This document shows, in pieces, positions 7,435-15,148 of a stretch of 17,192 bases of DNA; the stretch's first letter is position 1; each line of letters begins with the position of its first letter. The translations under genes and the position numbers were made by a program. Location: positions 1-17,192 of the forward strand of contig CAYPYD010000011.1 of NCBI GenBank assembly GCA_964415195.1. The letters are read 5' to 3'. Under the pieces are notes generated by a model. It worked only from the letters and a program-made list of their open reading frames with translations, made no database searches and was not told where the DNA came from. The stretch is from WTXA01 sp964415195. Lineage in GTDB: Bacteria > Bacillota > TC1.

Positions 7435-8277
7435 CTACTGTTTAAAGGAAGTAACATACACATCATCATATTTTCCTTTAAATATATCATAAAGTAAATT
7501 TATCGTATCATCATTTCCAAAAGCAAAACAGGTTGGACCACTACCACTCATCATAAAATATTTACATTTTTCACCCATTGTATTAAGTATTGACTTAACC
7601 TCAGGGTAGAGTTTTGTTGTTATCATTTCTAAATCATTATGTAAATATTTTTTATAATCCCCAAAACTTTCTATCGACTCAATCATAAGTTTTGTATAAT
7701 TTTGCGTATCATCTTTTACAGCTTTATCAAATTTTTGATATATCAATTTTGTGCTAGCTCCAAAATTAGGCTTGACTACTAATATCTTTTCCTTGATTGG
7801 AGACAATAATCTAGTTACTTTTTCTCCACGACCTTCGACTAAAGCCGTATTCCCAAGCATACAAAATGGAACATCTGAGCCAATACCAGCTCCTAATACC
7901 AATAATTCATCCAAAGTTAAACCCAGTTCCCATAATTTATTCAAACCTATAAATGTTGCAGCAGCATCAGCACTTCCACCAGCCAAACCAGCTTCAATCG
8001 GTATATTCTTCTTTAGATAAATATCTACACCCAACTGTGTTTTACTGTGTTCCTTTAGTGCTTTCGCAGATTTGTATATAAGATTGCTCTCGTCATATTT
8101 TAATTTATCATTATCGCCTGAAAGGTTAATTAAACCTAAGTTGTTTATTTCAAAAGTTATTATGTCATGAAGTTCAATATTTTGCATTATACTTCTAATT
8201 TCATGATAGCCGTCACTTCTTTGTCCTAAGACTTCAAGTGTCAGGTTGATTTTCCCATGTGCTTTTACCTGGACCAT
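7435..8277 (-). CDS. ispE: 4-diphosphocytidyl-2-C-methyl-D-erythritol kinase
   Basis: This 280-residue GHMP-family kinase phosphorylates CDP-methylerythritol with ATP in the MEP pathway to isoprenoid precursors (undecaprenyl and quinone chains). The substrate motif includes Lys9 in KINLTL. The ATP loop is PIEAGLAGGSADAA (93-106). Asp135 in GSDVPF is the catalytic aspartate equivalent, and SGSGPTC (244-250) is GHMP motif 3. Length fits. The ATG at 8277 lies 11 nt after GAGGAG (8289-8294). Both sit inside the 3' end of the upstream LtaS-like gene, overlapping it by 13 nt, so translational coupling is likely. Confidence 0.97.
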   Translation of the reverse strand: MVQVKAHGKINLTLEVLGQRSDGYHEIRSIMQNIELHDIITFEINNLGLINLSGDNDKLKYDESNLIYKSAKALKEHSKTQLGVDIYLKKNIPIEAGLAGGSADAAATFIGLNKLWELGLTLDELLVLGAGIGSDVPFCMLGNTALVEGRGEKVTRLLSPIKEKILVVKPNFGASTKLIYQKFDKAVKDDTQNYTKLMIESIESFGDYKKYLHNDLEMITTKLYPEVKSILNTMGEKCKYFMMSGSGPTCFAFGNDDTINLLYDIFKGKYDDVYVTSFKQ

Positions 8278-10022
8278 AGCTTTATGTTCTCCTCTACATG
8301 TTTATAAGGGCCCAATATGTCTTTGATAATAACAGAGAATTCTTTAGTCAAACTTTTATATTCATCAGTATCATTAGCAAAAAGCACATTACTTATTCCT
8401 AAATAATCTGAACTAATTCGAGAGAGTTTTATATCATCTTTTAAATATTTAAAATAATGCAGATAGTTAGGCATCGGAAAATCCATTTCACTTAATAACA
8501 AATATGGAATACTACATAAATCAAATGATTCTCCATTTGCATAATTTGAAGCTTGATTGTAATTATCCCAAACCATCATATCTCCACTATTAATCTTTTG
8601 TTGTAGTTCCATCTTAGTATCTTCTATTCTCAAGTATCCAGAATCGTAATACAATTTATTTTCTACCCCTAGGGTTGGGATATTATCACTGTATAAAAGT
8701 ACGATTGTTGGTTCTTTTGTATCTAGTATCATTTGATATAATACGGCTAGTTGATCATCAAGAGTTTTTAAATCTTGTAAATATCTATCAATAGTATTCT
8801 CTTCGTACTTGTTGTCTATAACATTCAAGTGTGAATAGATAAAAACTGGTTTATCTTTTTCCGCAGAGATAGTTAATTGATTTTTAATTTCAGATAAAAC
8901 ATCTGTTGGAGTACTTTTCCCTAAATCGTCTTTACTTATAAATTCATCAAAACTAAGTTTTTTATAAAATTCATTTCTATCGTTTTTTTCATATGGCAAT
9001 ATACTCAAACTATTATATCCTTGTTTTGATAATATTCCTCCTAGACTAATAGTTCCGTCGCTAGTATTGTCTTCTCTTACTTGAAATTCGTTAGGATGAA
9101 ATTCTACCGGTAACCCTGCTAGCACTTCAAATTCAATATTTAGATTGTCACTTTGTTTAGCAGATAAATCAACTATATACTTTGATGCTTCAGTAAATGT
9201 ATTGTTATAATTGTTCATAGCCTCAACTTTTTGATTCATAACCCTTTCAAGATCAACAAAATTGGTAAGCTGTAACAATATGATATTAGGTTTAGTAATT
9301 GGTTGTTCATTTGTTATTTCAACTTTTTCCATTATGGCAGCCACTTCATTTTTTTCAGGATATTTAATTTTATCCTTACCGAAAAAACCGTTATTAAAGA
9401 AAACAATTACTCCTAATTTATCCACATTTGATAAAGTTGTCCTGGATGTTGATATTAAAGGTATAATCAATTGAGAAAATATCATAAATACTAAAAATGC
9501 AACGATTGCTACTATTTTTCTGTACTTTAATCCTATTTTCCACTGATACATAAAAAAAATGCAGATATATAATAGAGGCATAAACAATATTATCATTAAT
9601 ATAAAAGGAATGAATGTACTTGCATTGGCATTTTGTATCAATCCTAATTCGTTAAAAATTCCAAGATTATTGAATGCGAGTCCTGTTTCGGCTTGCGGTA
9701 TTGTAAACCTATTTCCAAGAGCAATAATTAACCCTATTACATTTAAAACAGAAAAACTAATCCATCTATTCTCAAAAAACAACCAAATTACAAATGATAA
9801 GCCAGTTATTATAAAGTATGTTAGTATGAATGAGTAAGGATTCATAAAAGTATTTATAAAACCTTTGATAACACTTCCAAATCCCAGAAATTGGATGATG
9901 AAAATATAAATGGCAGGATAAATAAACCAAAGTACCTTAGGTAAGTTGCCATTTACTTTTCGCTTACTTCCAGTTTTGGTTCTTAATCTCGTTTTTTTAA
10001 CATATCCTATATTTTTTCTCAT
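8265..10022 (-). CDS. LTA synthase-like membrane protein with degenerate active site
   Basis: This 585-residue protein has five predicted membrane segments (about 29-48, 64-84, 88-104, 135-158 and 168-190), then an extracellular domain from about 240. The layout is that of LtaS/sulfatase-type lipoteichoic acid synthases. Recognisable family blocks are KPNIILLQL (244-252), NIEFEVLAGLP (295-305), the DRNEFYKKL block (348-356) and LLYSDNIPTLG (442-452). Catalytic positions deviate by my manual alignment to S. aureus LtaS: the metal Glu is Thr253, the nucleophile Thr is Asn293, the metal His after Asp446 is Asn447, the substrate Trp is Asn347, and the NHGPY histidine is absent. It is probably a pseudoenzyme with a binding, scaffolding or regulatory role. 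AGGTG precedes the ATG. It lies between uvrB and ispE and overlaps ispE by 13 nt. Family membership is fairly sure; inactivity is inference. Confidence 0.75.
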   Translation of the reverse strand: MRKNIGYVKKTRLRTKTGSKRKVNGNLPKVLWFIYPAIYIFIIQFLGFGSVIKGFINTFMNPYSFILTYFIITGLSFVIWLFFENRWISFSVLNVIGLIIALGNRFTIPQAETGLAFNNLGIFNELGLIQNANASTFIPFILMIILFMPLLYICIFFMYQWKIGLKYRKIVAIVAFLVFMIFSQLIIPLISTSRTTLSNVDKLGVIVFFNNGFFGKDKIKYPEKNEVAAIMEKVEITNEQPITKPNIILLQLTNFVDLERVMNQKVEAMNNYNNTFTEASKYIVDLSAKQSDNLNIEFEVLAGLPVEFHPNEFQVREDNTSDGTISLGGILSKQGYNSLSILPYEKNDRNEFYKKLSFDEFISKDDLGKSTPTDVLSEIKNQLTISAEKDKPVFIYSHLNVIDNKYEENTIDRYLQDLKTLDDQLAVLYQMILDTKEPTIVLLYSDNIPTLGVENKLYYDSGYLRIEDTKMELQQKINSGDMMVWDNYNQASNYANGESFDLCSIPYLLLSEMDFPMPNYLHYFKYLKDDIKLSRISSDYLGISNVLFANDTDEYKSLTKEFSVIIKDILGPYKHVEENIKLWSR

Positions 10023-10026
10023 TTTA

Positions 10027-10050
10027 CACCTATGTTCTAAATTATATCAG
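10027..10050 (-). promoter_or_regulatory. Candidate extended -10 promoter and RBS of the LtaS-like gene
   Basis: In the 40-nt gap after uvrB the minus strand has TGATATAAT (10041-10049), an extended -10, with a weak TTTATA 17 nt upstream of the hexamer that overlaps the end of uvrB. AGGTG (10027-10031) is the ribosome binding site, 4 nt before the ATG. This could let the LtaS-like gene and ispE be transcribed independently of uvrB. Confidence 0.4.
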
Positions 10051-10062
10051 ATATCTCACCCA

Positions 10063-12036
10063 CTATAAATTAGTTTTTAACTCAAATATTAAATCTCTTA
10101 ATTCTGCTGCTTCTTCAAACTTCATATCTTTGGCTTTTAAAGTCATTTCTTTTTCAAGATTTTTGATCATAGCCAACATTTCTTTCTTCTTCAATTTTGC
10201 AGCTGGCTTTCTATTAGCTTGATCACCCTTGTATGTTATCTCTAAAATATCTCTAACATTTTTGATGATTGTTTTTGGTACTATATTATTTTTTTGATTG
10301 AATTCGTTTTGTATTCTTCTTCTGCGATTAGTTTCGTCAATAGCCTTGGCCATTGAATCGGTAATTTTATCTCCATAGAGTATAACTTTTCCCGAACTAT
10401 TTCTTGCCGCACGTCCGATTGTTTGAATCAATGACCTTTCAGATCTTAGGAAACCTTCCTTATCTGCATCTAGTATAGCTACAAGAGAGACCTCTGGTAA
10501 ATCCAATCCTTCTCTTAATAGATTAATTCCTATTAACACGTCAAAAACTCCTAGTCTCAGGTCCCTGATTATTTCCATTCGCTCCAAGGTTTTAACCTCG
10601 CTATGTAAGTACCTGACTTTTAGACCTGCATTTTCAAAATATGCGCTTAAATCTTCTGCCATTTTTATAGTAAGGGTCGTAACTAGAACTCTTTCTTTTT
10701 TAATTATCCTCTTATTAATCTCATCCTGCAAATCATCAACTTGATGTTTTGTTGGTCTTACTTCTAATTCAGGATCTAAAAGCCCTGTCGGTCTGATTAT
10801 TTGTTGTACAAAATTACTACTATGTTCTAATTCATATTTACCTGGTGTTGCAGAAGTGTAGATTATCTGATTTATTTTTCCTTCAAATTCTTGAAATGAC
10901 AAAGGTCTATTATCAAGCGCTGAAGGAAGTCTAAAACCGTAATCAACTAATACTTGTTTCCTCGATCTGTCACCTGCATACATCCCTCCAACTTGAGGTA
11001 TTGTAACATGAGATTCATCTGCAAATATCAAAAAATCATCAGGGAAATAATCAATCAAAGTATTTGGCATCTCACCATCGTCTTTTCCTGTTAAATGTCT
11101 AGAGTAGTTTTCTATACCAGAACAGTGTCCGATTTCTTGAATCATTTCTAAATCATGCATCGTTCTTTCTTCAAGTCTTTGGGCTTCAACCAATTTGTTA
11201 TTATCCTTGAAATATTTTAACCTGTCTACTAATTCAATTTTGATATTTTCAATTGCTCTATTAAGCTTTTCTTCAGAAACAATATAATGACTAGCAGGAA
11301 ATACTGCAAGATGTTTTAGATTTCCCAGTACTTCACCAGTCAATATATCAAATTCTAAAATCTTTTCTATTTCATCACCAAAAAGTTCAATTCTATAACC
11401 TTGTTCAGAAAGACTAGCTGGAATGATTTCAATTACATCTCCTCTAAGTCTAAAAGTATTTCTTATAAAATTCATATCATTTCTTGTATATTGAATGTCT
11501 ACAAGTTTGCTTACAATCTCATCTCTAGATATGTTTTGGCCTTCTCTAATTGATAAAAGCATGGTTTTATAATCTTCTGGTGAGCCTAATCCATATATAC
11601 AGGAAACACTTGCAACTATTATAACATCTCTTCTTTCAAATAGAGCCGAAGTTGCAGAGTGTCTTAATTTATCTATCTCATCATTTATTGCACTATCTTT
11701 TGAAATGTAGGTATCAGAATTTGGTATATAGGCTTCAGGTTGATAATAATCATAATAGCTAACAAAAAACTCAACAGCATTGTTAGGAAAGAATTCCTTA
11801 AATTCACTACATAATTGTGCTGCTAAAGTTTTATTTGGTGCCATAATTAATGTTGGTTTATTAACTTCTGCTATAATATTTGCCATAGTAAAAGTCTTGC
11901 CGCTTCCTGTTACGCCAAGCAAAGTCTGGTGAACATGTCCTTCGCGCAATCCATTAATCAAAGATTTTATTGCTTCTGGCTGATCACCAGCTGGTTTGAA
12001 TTCTGAAACTAATTGAAATTTATCTTGCGTATCCAA
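10063..12036 (-). CDS. uvrB: Excinuclease ABC subunit B
   Basis: This 657-residue DEAD-like helicase subunit of UvrABC nucleotide excision repair verifies damage and recruits UvrC. The Walker A is GVTGSGKT (41-48), the DNA-clamping beta-hairpin region contains VSYYDYYQPEAYIP, motif II is FADESH, and the C-terminal helicase motifs include INLLREGLDLPEV and the QTIGRAARN segment. A UVR domain ends the protein (about 620-655). The start is a TTG (12034-12036), 4 nt after AGGAGG (12041-12046). No in-frame ATG occurs before conserved FKPAGDQPEA, so TTG is accepted. No LexA-type GAAC-N4-GTTC box is visible in the short upstream gap, which is almost filled by a terminator hairpin. uvrA is not in the window. 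Confidence 0.98.
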   Translation of the reverse strand: MDTQDKFQLVSEFKPAGDQPEAIKSLINGLREGHVHQTLLGVTGSGKTFTMANIIAEVNKPTLIMAPNKTLAAQLCSEFKEFFPNNAVEFFVSYYDYYQPEAYIPNSDTYISKDSAINDEIDKLRHSATSALFERRDVIIVASVSCIYGLGSPEDYKTMLLSIREGQNISRDEIVSKLVDIQYTRNDMNFIRNTFRLRGDVIEIIPASLSEQGYRIELFGDEIEKILEFDILTGEVLGNLKHLAVFPASHYIVSEEKLNRAIENIKIELVDRLKYFKDNNKLVEAQRLEERTMHDLEMIQEIGHCSGIENYSRHLTGKDDGEMPNTLIDYFPDDFLIFADESHVTIPQVGGMYAGDRSRKQVLVDYGFRLPSALDNRPLSFQEFEGKINQIIYTSATPGKYELEHSSNFVQQIIRPTGLLDPELEVRPTKHQVDDLQDEINKRIIKKERVLVTTLTIKMAEDLSAYFENAGLKVRYLHSEVKTLERMEIIRDLRLGVFDVLIGINLLREGLDLPEVSLVAILDADKEGFLRSERSLIQTIGRAARNSSGKVILYGDKITDSMAKAIDETNRRRRIQNEFNQKNNIVPKTIIKNVRDILEITYKGDQANRKPAAKLKKKEMLAMIKNLEKEMTLKAKDMKFEEAAELRDLIFELKTNL

Positions 12037-12040
12037 ATTA

Positions 12041-12046
12041 CCTCCT
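12041..12046 (-). promoter_or_regulatory. Ribosome binding site of uvrB
   Basis: AGGAGG on the minus strand, 4 nt from the TTG at 12036. It supports a TTG start and begins only 6 nt after the T run of the upstream terminator hairpin. Confidence 0.8.
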
Positions 12047-12052
12047 GTTTAC

Positions 12053-12077
12053 AAAAAACTGGCCTAAGCCAGTTTTT
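12053..12077 (-). terminator. Intrinsic terminator between ctpA and uvrB
   Basis: A 10-bp perfect stem (12054-12063 with 12068-12077, AAAAACTGGC/GCCAGTTTTT) has a 4-nt loop and runs into six Ts on the minus strand, 7 nt after the ctpA stop. It should end the ftsX-M23-ctpA transcript. It could also act as an attenuator in the uvrB leader. The stem is bidirectional in form, but no gene reads towards it from the left. Confidence 0.8.
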
Positions 12078-12084
12078 ATAATTT

Positions 12085-13263
12085 CTATTTGTTGAAATAA
12101 TTAATAGCTTCTTTCAATTGCAGATCATTATTAATATCTGGTAAAGCTGTATAATCGATTTTCTTATAATTTTCTTCTGTCATTACAATTTTCACGTCAG
12201 GTGTTAGACCTTCTTTACTCAGGTCTCTTTTCTTTGGAGTCAAGTATCTTTGGGTAGTTAGTTTAAGTGCGCCTCCAGTAGGTAGCGGGTATATGGATTG
12301 AACCACAGCTTTTCCAAAAGTATTGTCTCCAATCAAGATCCCAGTCTTATAGTCTTGAATTGCTCCAGCTAAGACTTCCGATGCACTCGCTGAATTCCCA
12401 TTAACTAAAACTACCAACGGTTTATTAAGATATAGATTTCCTTCTACTTTAAAAGGTATTAATTCTTTCTGGTTACGACCTGTTTCGTATAACACTACTC
12501 CGCCTGGTGTAAAATATTTAGCTATTTCTATAGCTTGGACTAATAGACCACCACCATTGTCTCTTAAATCTAAAATAATGTTTTCCGGTTCTTTTTCAAG
12601 ACCACTAATCATATCTCTAAATTCCTTAGAGGTATTATCATTAAACGAAGATATTTCGATATATAAGGTTTTTTCATTAATATACTTGCTAGTAACAGAA
12701 GGAACTTTTATTACTTCTCTTATAATTTCAAAATCCAAATACTCATTATTTCTAAATATAACAAGTTTTACTTTAGTACCTTCTTTTCCTTTAACATTTA
12801 CAGCAACAGTATCTGTATCCATGCCTTCTGCTGACTTACCATCAATTTCAACTATGATATCTCCTGGTAATAGTCCTGCTTTTTCGGCTGGCGAATCTTT
12901 AAATACCCTTATACCTTTTATGAGATTAGTTTCCTTGTCCAATCCAAGCACCAAGCCTATACCAGCATAGATACCATTTAATTGGGTATTGAATTCTGTA
13001 ATCTCTTTTTTTGTATAATATGTTGAGTATGGGTCTTTTAATGATGCTGCCATACCACTGGAAATGCCTTCTACTAAGTCTTTATCACTGACCTTCATGT
13101 AATAACTTGAAACAATTAACTTATATGTACTTATAGCTGTTAATAATTCTTTTGGTGTTTTAATTAGATTGGCAATTATTACAGTTGTTGTTATTCCAAC
13201 TAATGCAAACAACACTATCACTACTTTTAGTATGATCTTGGCAATTTTTTTTAATTTATTCAA
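12085..13263 (-). CDS. S41 carboxyl-terminal processing protease with PDZ domain
   Basis: This 392-residue membrane-anchored protease has an N-terminal membrane segment (about 9-31) facing an extracellular catalytic part. A PDZ domain (about 95-180, with GIGL at 101-104 and AGLLPGDIIVEIDG) binds C-terminal tails. The S41 domain has Ser293 in NSASASE, Lys318 in FGKAVVQ and Gln322. The 25- and 4-residue spacings match Prc/CtpB Ser-Lys-Gln triads. The start is TTG at 13263 with GGAG (13274-13277) 10 nt upstream; no Met follows until 56, beyond the membrane anchor. It begins 1 nt after the M23 gene stop, so it is tightly coupled. The place after ftsX and wall hydrolases recalls the B. subtilis ftsEX-ctpB neighbourhood. 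Turnover of these hydrolases or a signalling role are both plausible. Confidence 0.95.
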   Translation of the reverse strand: MNKLKKIAKIILKVVIVLFALVGITTTVIIANLIKTPKELLTAISTYKLIVSSYYMKVSDKDLVEGISSGMAASLKDPYSTYYTKKEITEFNTQLNGIYAGIGLVLGLDKETNLIKGIRVFKDSPAEKAGLLPGDIIVEIDGKSAEGMDTDTVAVNVKGKEGTKVKLVIFRNNEYLDFEIIREVIKVPSVTSKYINEKTLYIEISSFNDNTSKEFRDMISGLEKEPENIILDLRDNGGGLLVQAIEIAKYFTPGGVVLYETGRNQKELIPFKVEGNLYLNKPLVVLVNGNSASASEVLAGAIQDYKTGILIGDNTFGKAVVQSIYPLPTGGALKLTTQRYLTPKKRDLSKEGLTPDVKIVMTEENYKKIDYTALPDINNDLQLKEAINYFNK

Positions 13264-13264
13264 T

Positions 13265-14026
13265 TTATTTCTTCTCCGCTAATTTAATATACTCCCATGG
13301 ATTAATTGTATTGTTTTCAACATCTCCACTAAAAGTAAGTTGAATATGCAGATGATCACCATCACTGTTTCCTGTATTTCCTACAGTTCCAAGCACGGTT
13401 CCTTCATCAATATATTGACCAACTTTAGCTTTTATGGTGTCCAGATGTGCATATAATGTGTATATATTCTCTCCATGATAAATTACGACCTTGTTTCCAA
13501 AACCGTCACCTTCATCCTTTGCTTTAATAACTATTCCAGTTTGTACCGCAAAAACACTAGGGTGTGCACCCAAGGTGTTAATATCAACACCTTTATGTCT
13601 ACCACCATATCCTTGTGAAACATTGAAATAACCATCAACTGGCCAAGTATATGTCCCATCTCCTAAATATGGTAAAACTGCTGATTGTCCAACACTTAAG
13701 AGTTGTTGATTGACTTGTTGAAATTCCATTCTATCTTTTAATAATTGTATTTGTAGATTTTCTAAAGTTTTTTGAAAAGTTTTTTCTAGTGTTAAATCAA
13801 TATTTAAATCATCAGGATTACCCTGTTGTTTGTTTTTAATAGTTTCCAGCTCACTGTTTATATCTGCCTGAAACTTAATTGATTTAATAATCTCTTCCGC
13901 CAATTTCACTTGTTTATTCTTTAGTTCATCTGCTTGTATATTATTTGAATTCAAGCTAATTAAACTTATTCCTAAACTAAAAACTAATAGCAAAAATACA
14001 ATGCTCACTATCTTAATCTTACTCAA
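13265..14026 (-). CDS. Short M23 family peptidase, secreted or anchored
   Basis: This 253-residue protein has a signal or anchor segment (about 6-25), a short helical region predicted to coil (about 34-112) and a LytM-type M23 domain from about 124. Zinc ligands are His144, Asp148 (HKGVD) and His227 of HLH; His194 (YAHL) and His225 complete the site. It should be an active peptidoglycan endopeptidase. It shares the WPV entry motif and domain order with the two genes upstream, but its helical stalk is much shorter. The start is a TTG (14024-14026) with AGGAG (14033-14037) 6 nt upstream; an ATG 4 nt earlier is out of frame and stops after three codons. It starts 9 nt after the preceding gene. 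Confidence 0.93.
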   Translation of the reverse strand: MSKIKIVSIVFLLLVFSLGISLISLNSNNIQADELKNKQVKLAEEIIKSIKFQADINSELETIKNKQQGNPDDLNIDLTLEKTFQKTLENLQIQLLKDRMEFQQVNQQLLSVGQSAVLPYLGDGTYTWPVDGYFNVSQGYGGRHKGVDINTLGAHPSVFAVQTGIVIKAKDEGDGFGNKVVIYHGENIYTLYAHLDTIKAKVGQYIDEGTVLGTVGNTGNSDGDHLHIQLTFSGDVENNTINPWEYIKLAEKK

Positions 14027-14035
14027 ACATTTCTC

Positions 14036-15124
14036 CTATCTAATATATGGGGCTGGATTGACATGAACCCCATTAATAATAACCTCAAAATGCAGGTGTA
14101 TTCCTGAACTTTGTCCAGTATTGCCCATGATACCAATAACTTGTCCACGGCTTACTGTTTGTCCAACACTTACACTATCACTAGCTAGGTGTCCATAAAG
14201 TGTCATCATCCCATTATTATGATCGATGATTACAGCATTACCATAACCTGAATAACTTTTAGCTAAGATTACTTCTCCACCATCAGCGGCAACTACCTGC
14301 CTCCCTGTAACTCCATAGCCTCCTATATCAAACCCATTATGAGTCGGTCTACTTGGAGTCCTGAATCCGGAAACATTTGTGGTTGACGGAGGTATTGAAG
14401 GAACTGGCCACTGCAATCTACCATTACCAGTATAATTTCCTGATGGCGGTCTATTTAATGCAGCTATCTCTTTGAGTATTGCAACTCTGTCAGCTTCTTC
14501 TGCTGCAAGTTGTTTTCTTACACTTGCCATACTTGCATCATATGTTGCCTTTACAGCCTTTAATTTTTGACTTTCAACTGCCATACTATTTTTTTGTTCT
14601 ATAGTTATCTGTTTGTTGTTTTCTATCGCTTTTTTCTGCACTTCTAAACTGGCTTTTACAGCTTGTAGTGCATTGATTTTCTCAGCTTCTTTTTCTTTCA
14701 TAATTCTATAATATTCATTATAGTTTATTACTTCAGTTAAATCTGTTGAATCTAAAACAACAGATATGTACTCAATATCTCCTTGTTCATACTTGTTTCT
14801 TAAATGATCAAAGAAAAGAGACTTTTGTTTGTTGTAATTGTTAGTAACAACTTCAAATTCTTTTTCTTTAGCTAATAAATCTTTTTCTAATTCTAAGATT
14901 TCCTTTTCAGCTTTTATTATAGCAGCTTCAACAGCCTCAAGTTTTGCTATTACTTCAAATCTTTGGCTTTCTAGTTTATCAAGTTCCTTTTTAAAATTAG
15001 CAATATTTTGTTCTGTTTCTTTTTTGTCGCTTGCTAACGAAGCATCAATTTTGCTATTTGTTGTCAAGGAAAAAACTAATGACAGTAGAACTACTGCTAA
15101 AAGCGCCTTTACTACTTTCTTCAT
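14036..15124 (-). CDS. Coiled-coil M23 peptidase (FtsEX-associated type), paralog 1
   Basis: This 362-residue secreted protein has a signal peptide (about 1-28), a long Lys/Glu-rich coiled coil (about 33-222), a Pro-rich linker and an M23 domain (about 236-362). Zinc ligands are His262, Asp266 (THNGFD) and His345; His312 and His343 are also present, so the site is intact. The coiled coil contains SVVLDSTDLTEVINYNEYYRI-type sequence (about 121-141), nearly identical to the upstream paralog. The design matches secreted wall hydrolases controlled by FtsX through their coiled coil (PcsB, EnvC, CwlO-like logic). AAGGGG lies 6 nt before the ATG. It is 24 nt from the upstream paralog and 9 nt from the next gene. 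Activation by FtsX is inferred from context. Confidence 0.94.
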   Translation of the reverse strand: MKKVVKALLAVVLLSLVFSLTTNSKIDASLASDKKETEQNIANFKKELDKLESQRFEVIAKLEAVEAAIIKAEKEILELEKDLLAKEKEFEVVTNNYNKQKSLFFDHLRNKYEQGDIEYISVVLDSTDLTEVINYNEYYRIMKEKEAEKINALQAVKASLEVQKKAIENNKQITIEQKNSMAVESQKLKAVKATYDASMASVRKQLAAEEADRVAILKEIAALNRPPSGNYTGNGRLQWPVPSIPPSTTNVSGFRTPSRPTHNGFDIGGYGVTGRQVVAADGGEVILAKSYSGYGNAVIIDHNNGMMTLYGHLASDSVSVGQTVSRGQVIGIMGNTGQSSGIHLHFEVIINGVHVNPAPYIR

Positions 15125-15148
15125 AAATTGCCCCTTACTTTCTTTATC

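Noticed and set aside
12078..12130. uvrB promoter in the ctpA tail with TATAAA near 12075-12080
   Set aside because: The hexamer 17 nt upstream (TAATTA) is a poor -35 match and transcription would still have to pass the terminator hairpin.
12557..12970. 137-codon open frame on the plus strand opposite ctpA
   Set aside because: It is antisense to the PDZ/S41 coding region, has no convincing ribosome binding site and no recognisable motifs; low-complexity Ser/Thr/Leu composition is typical of antisense frames in AT-rich genes.
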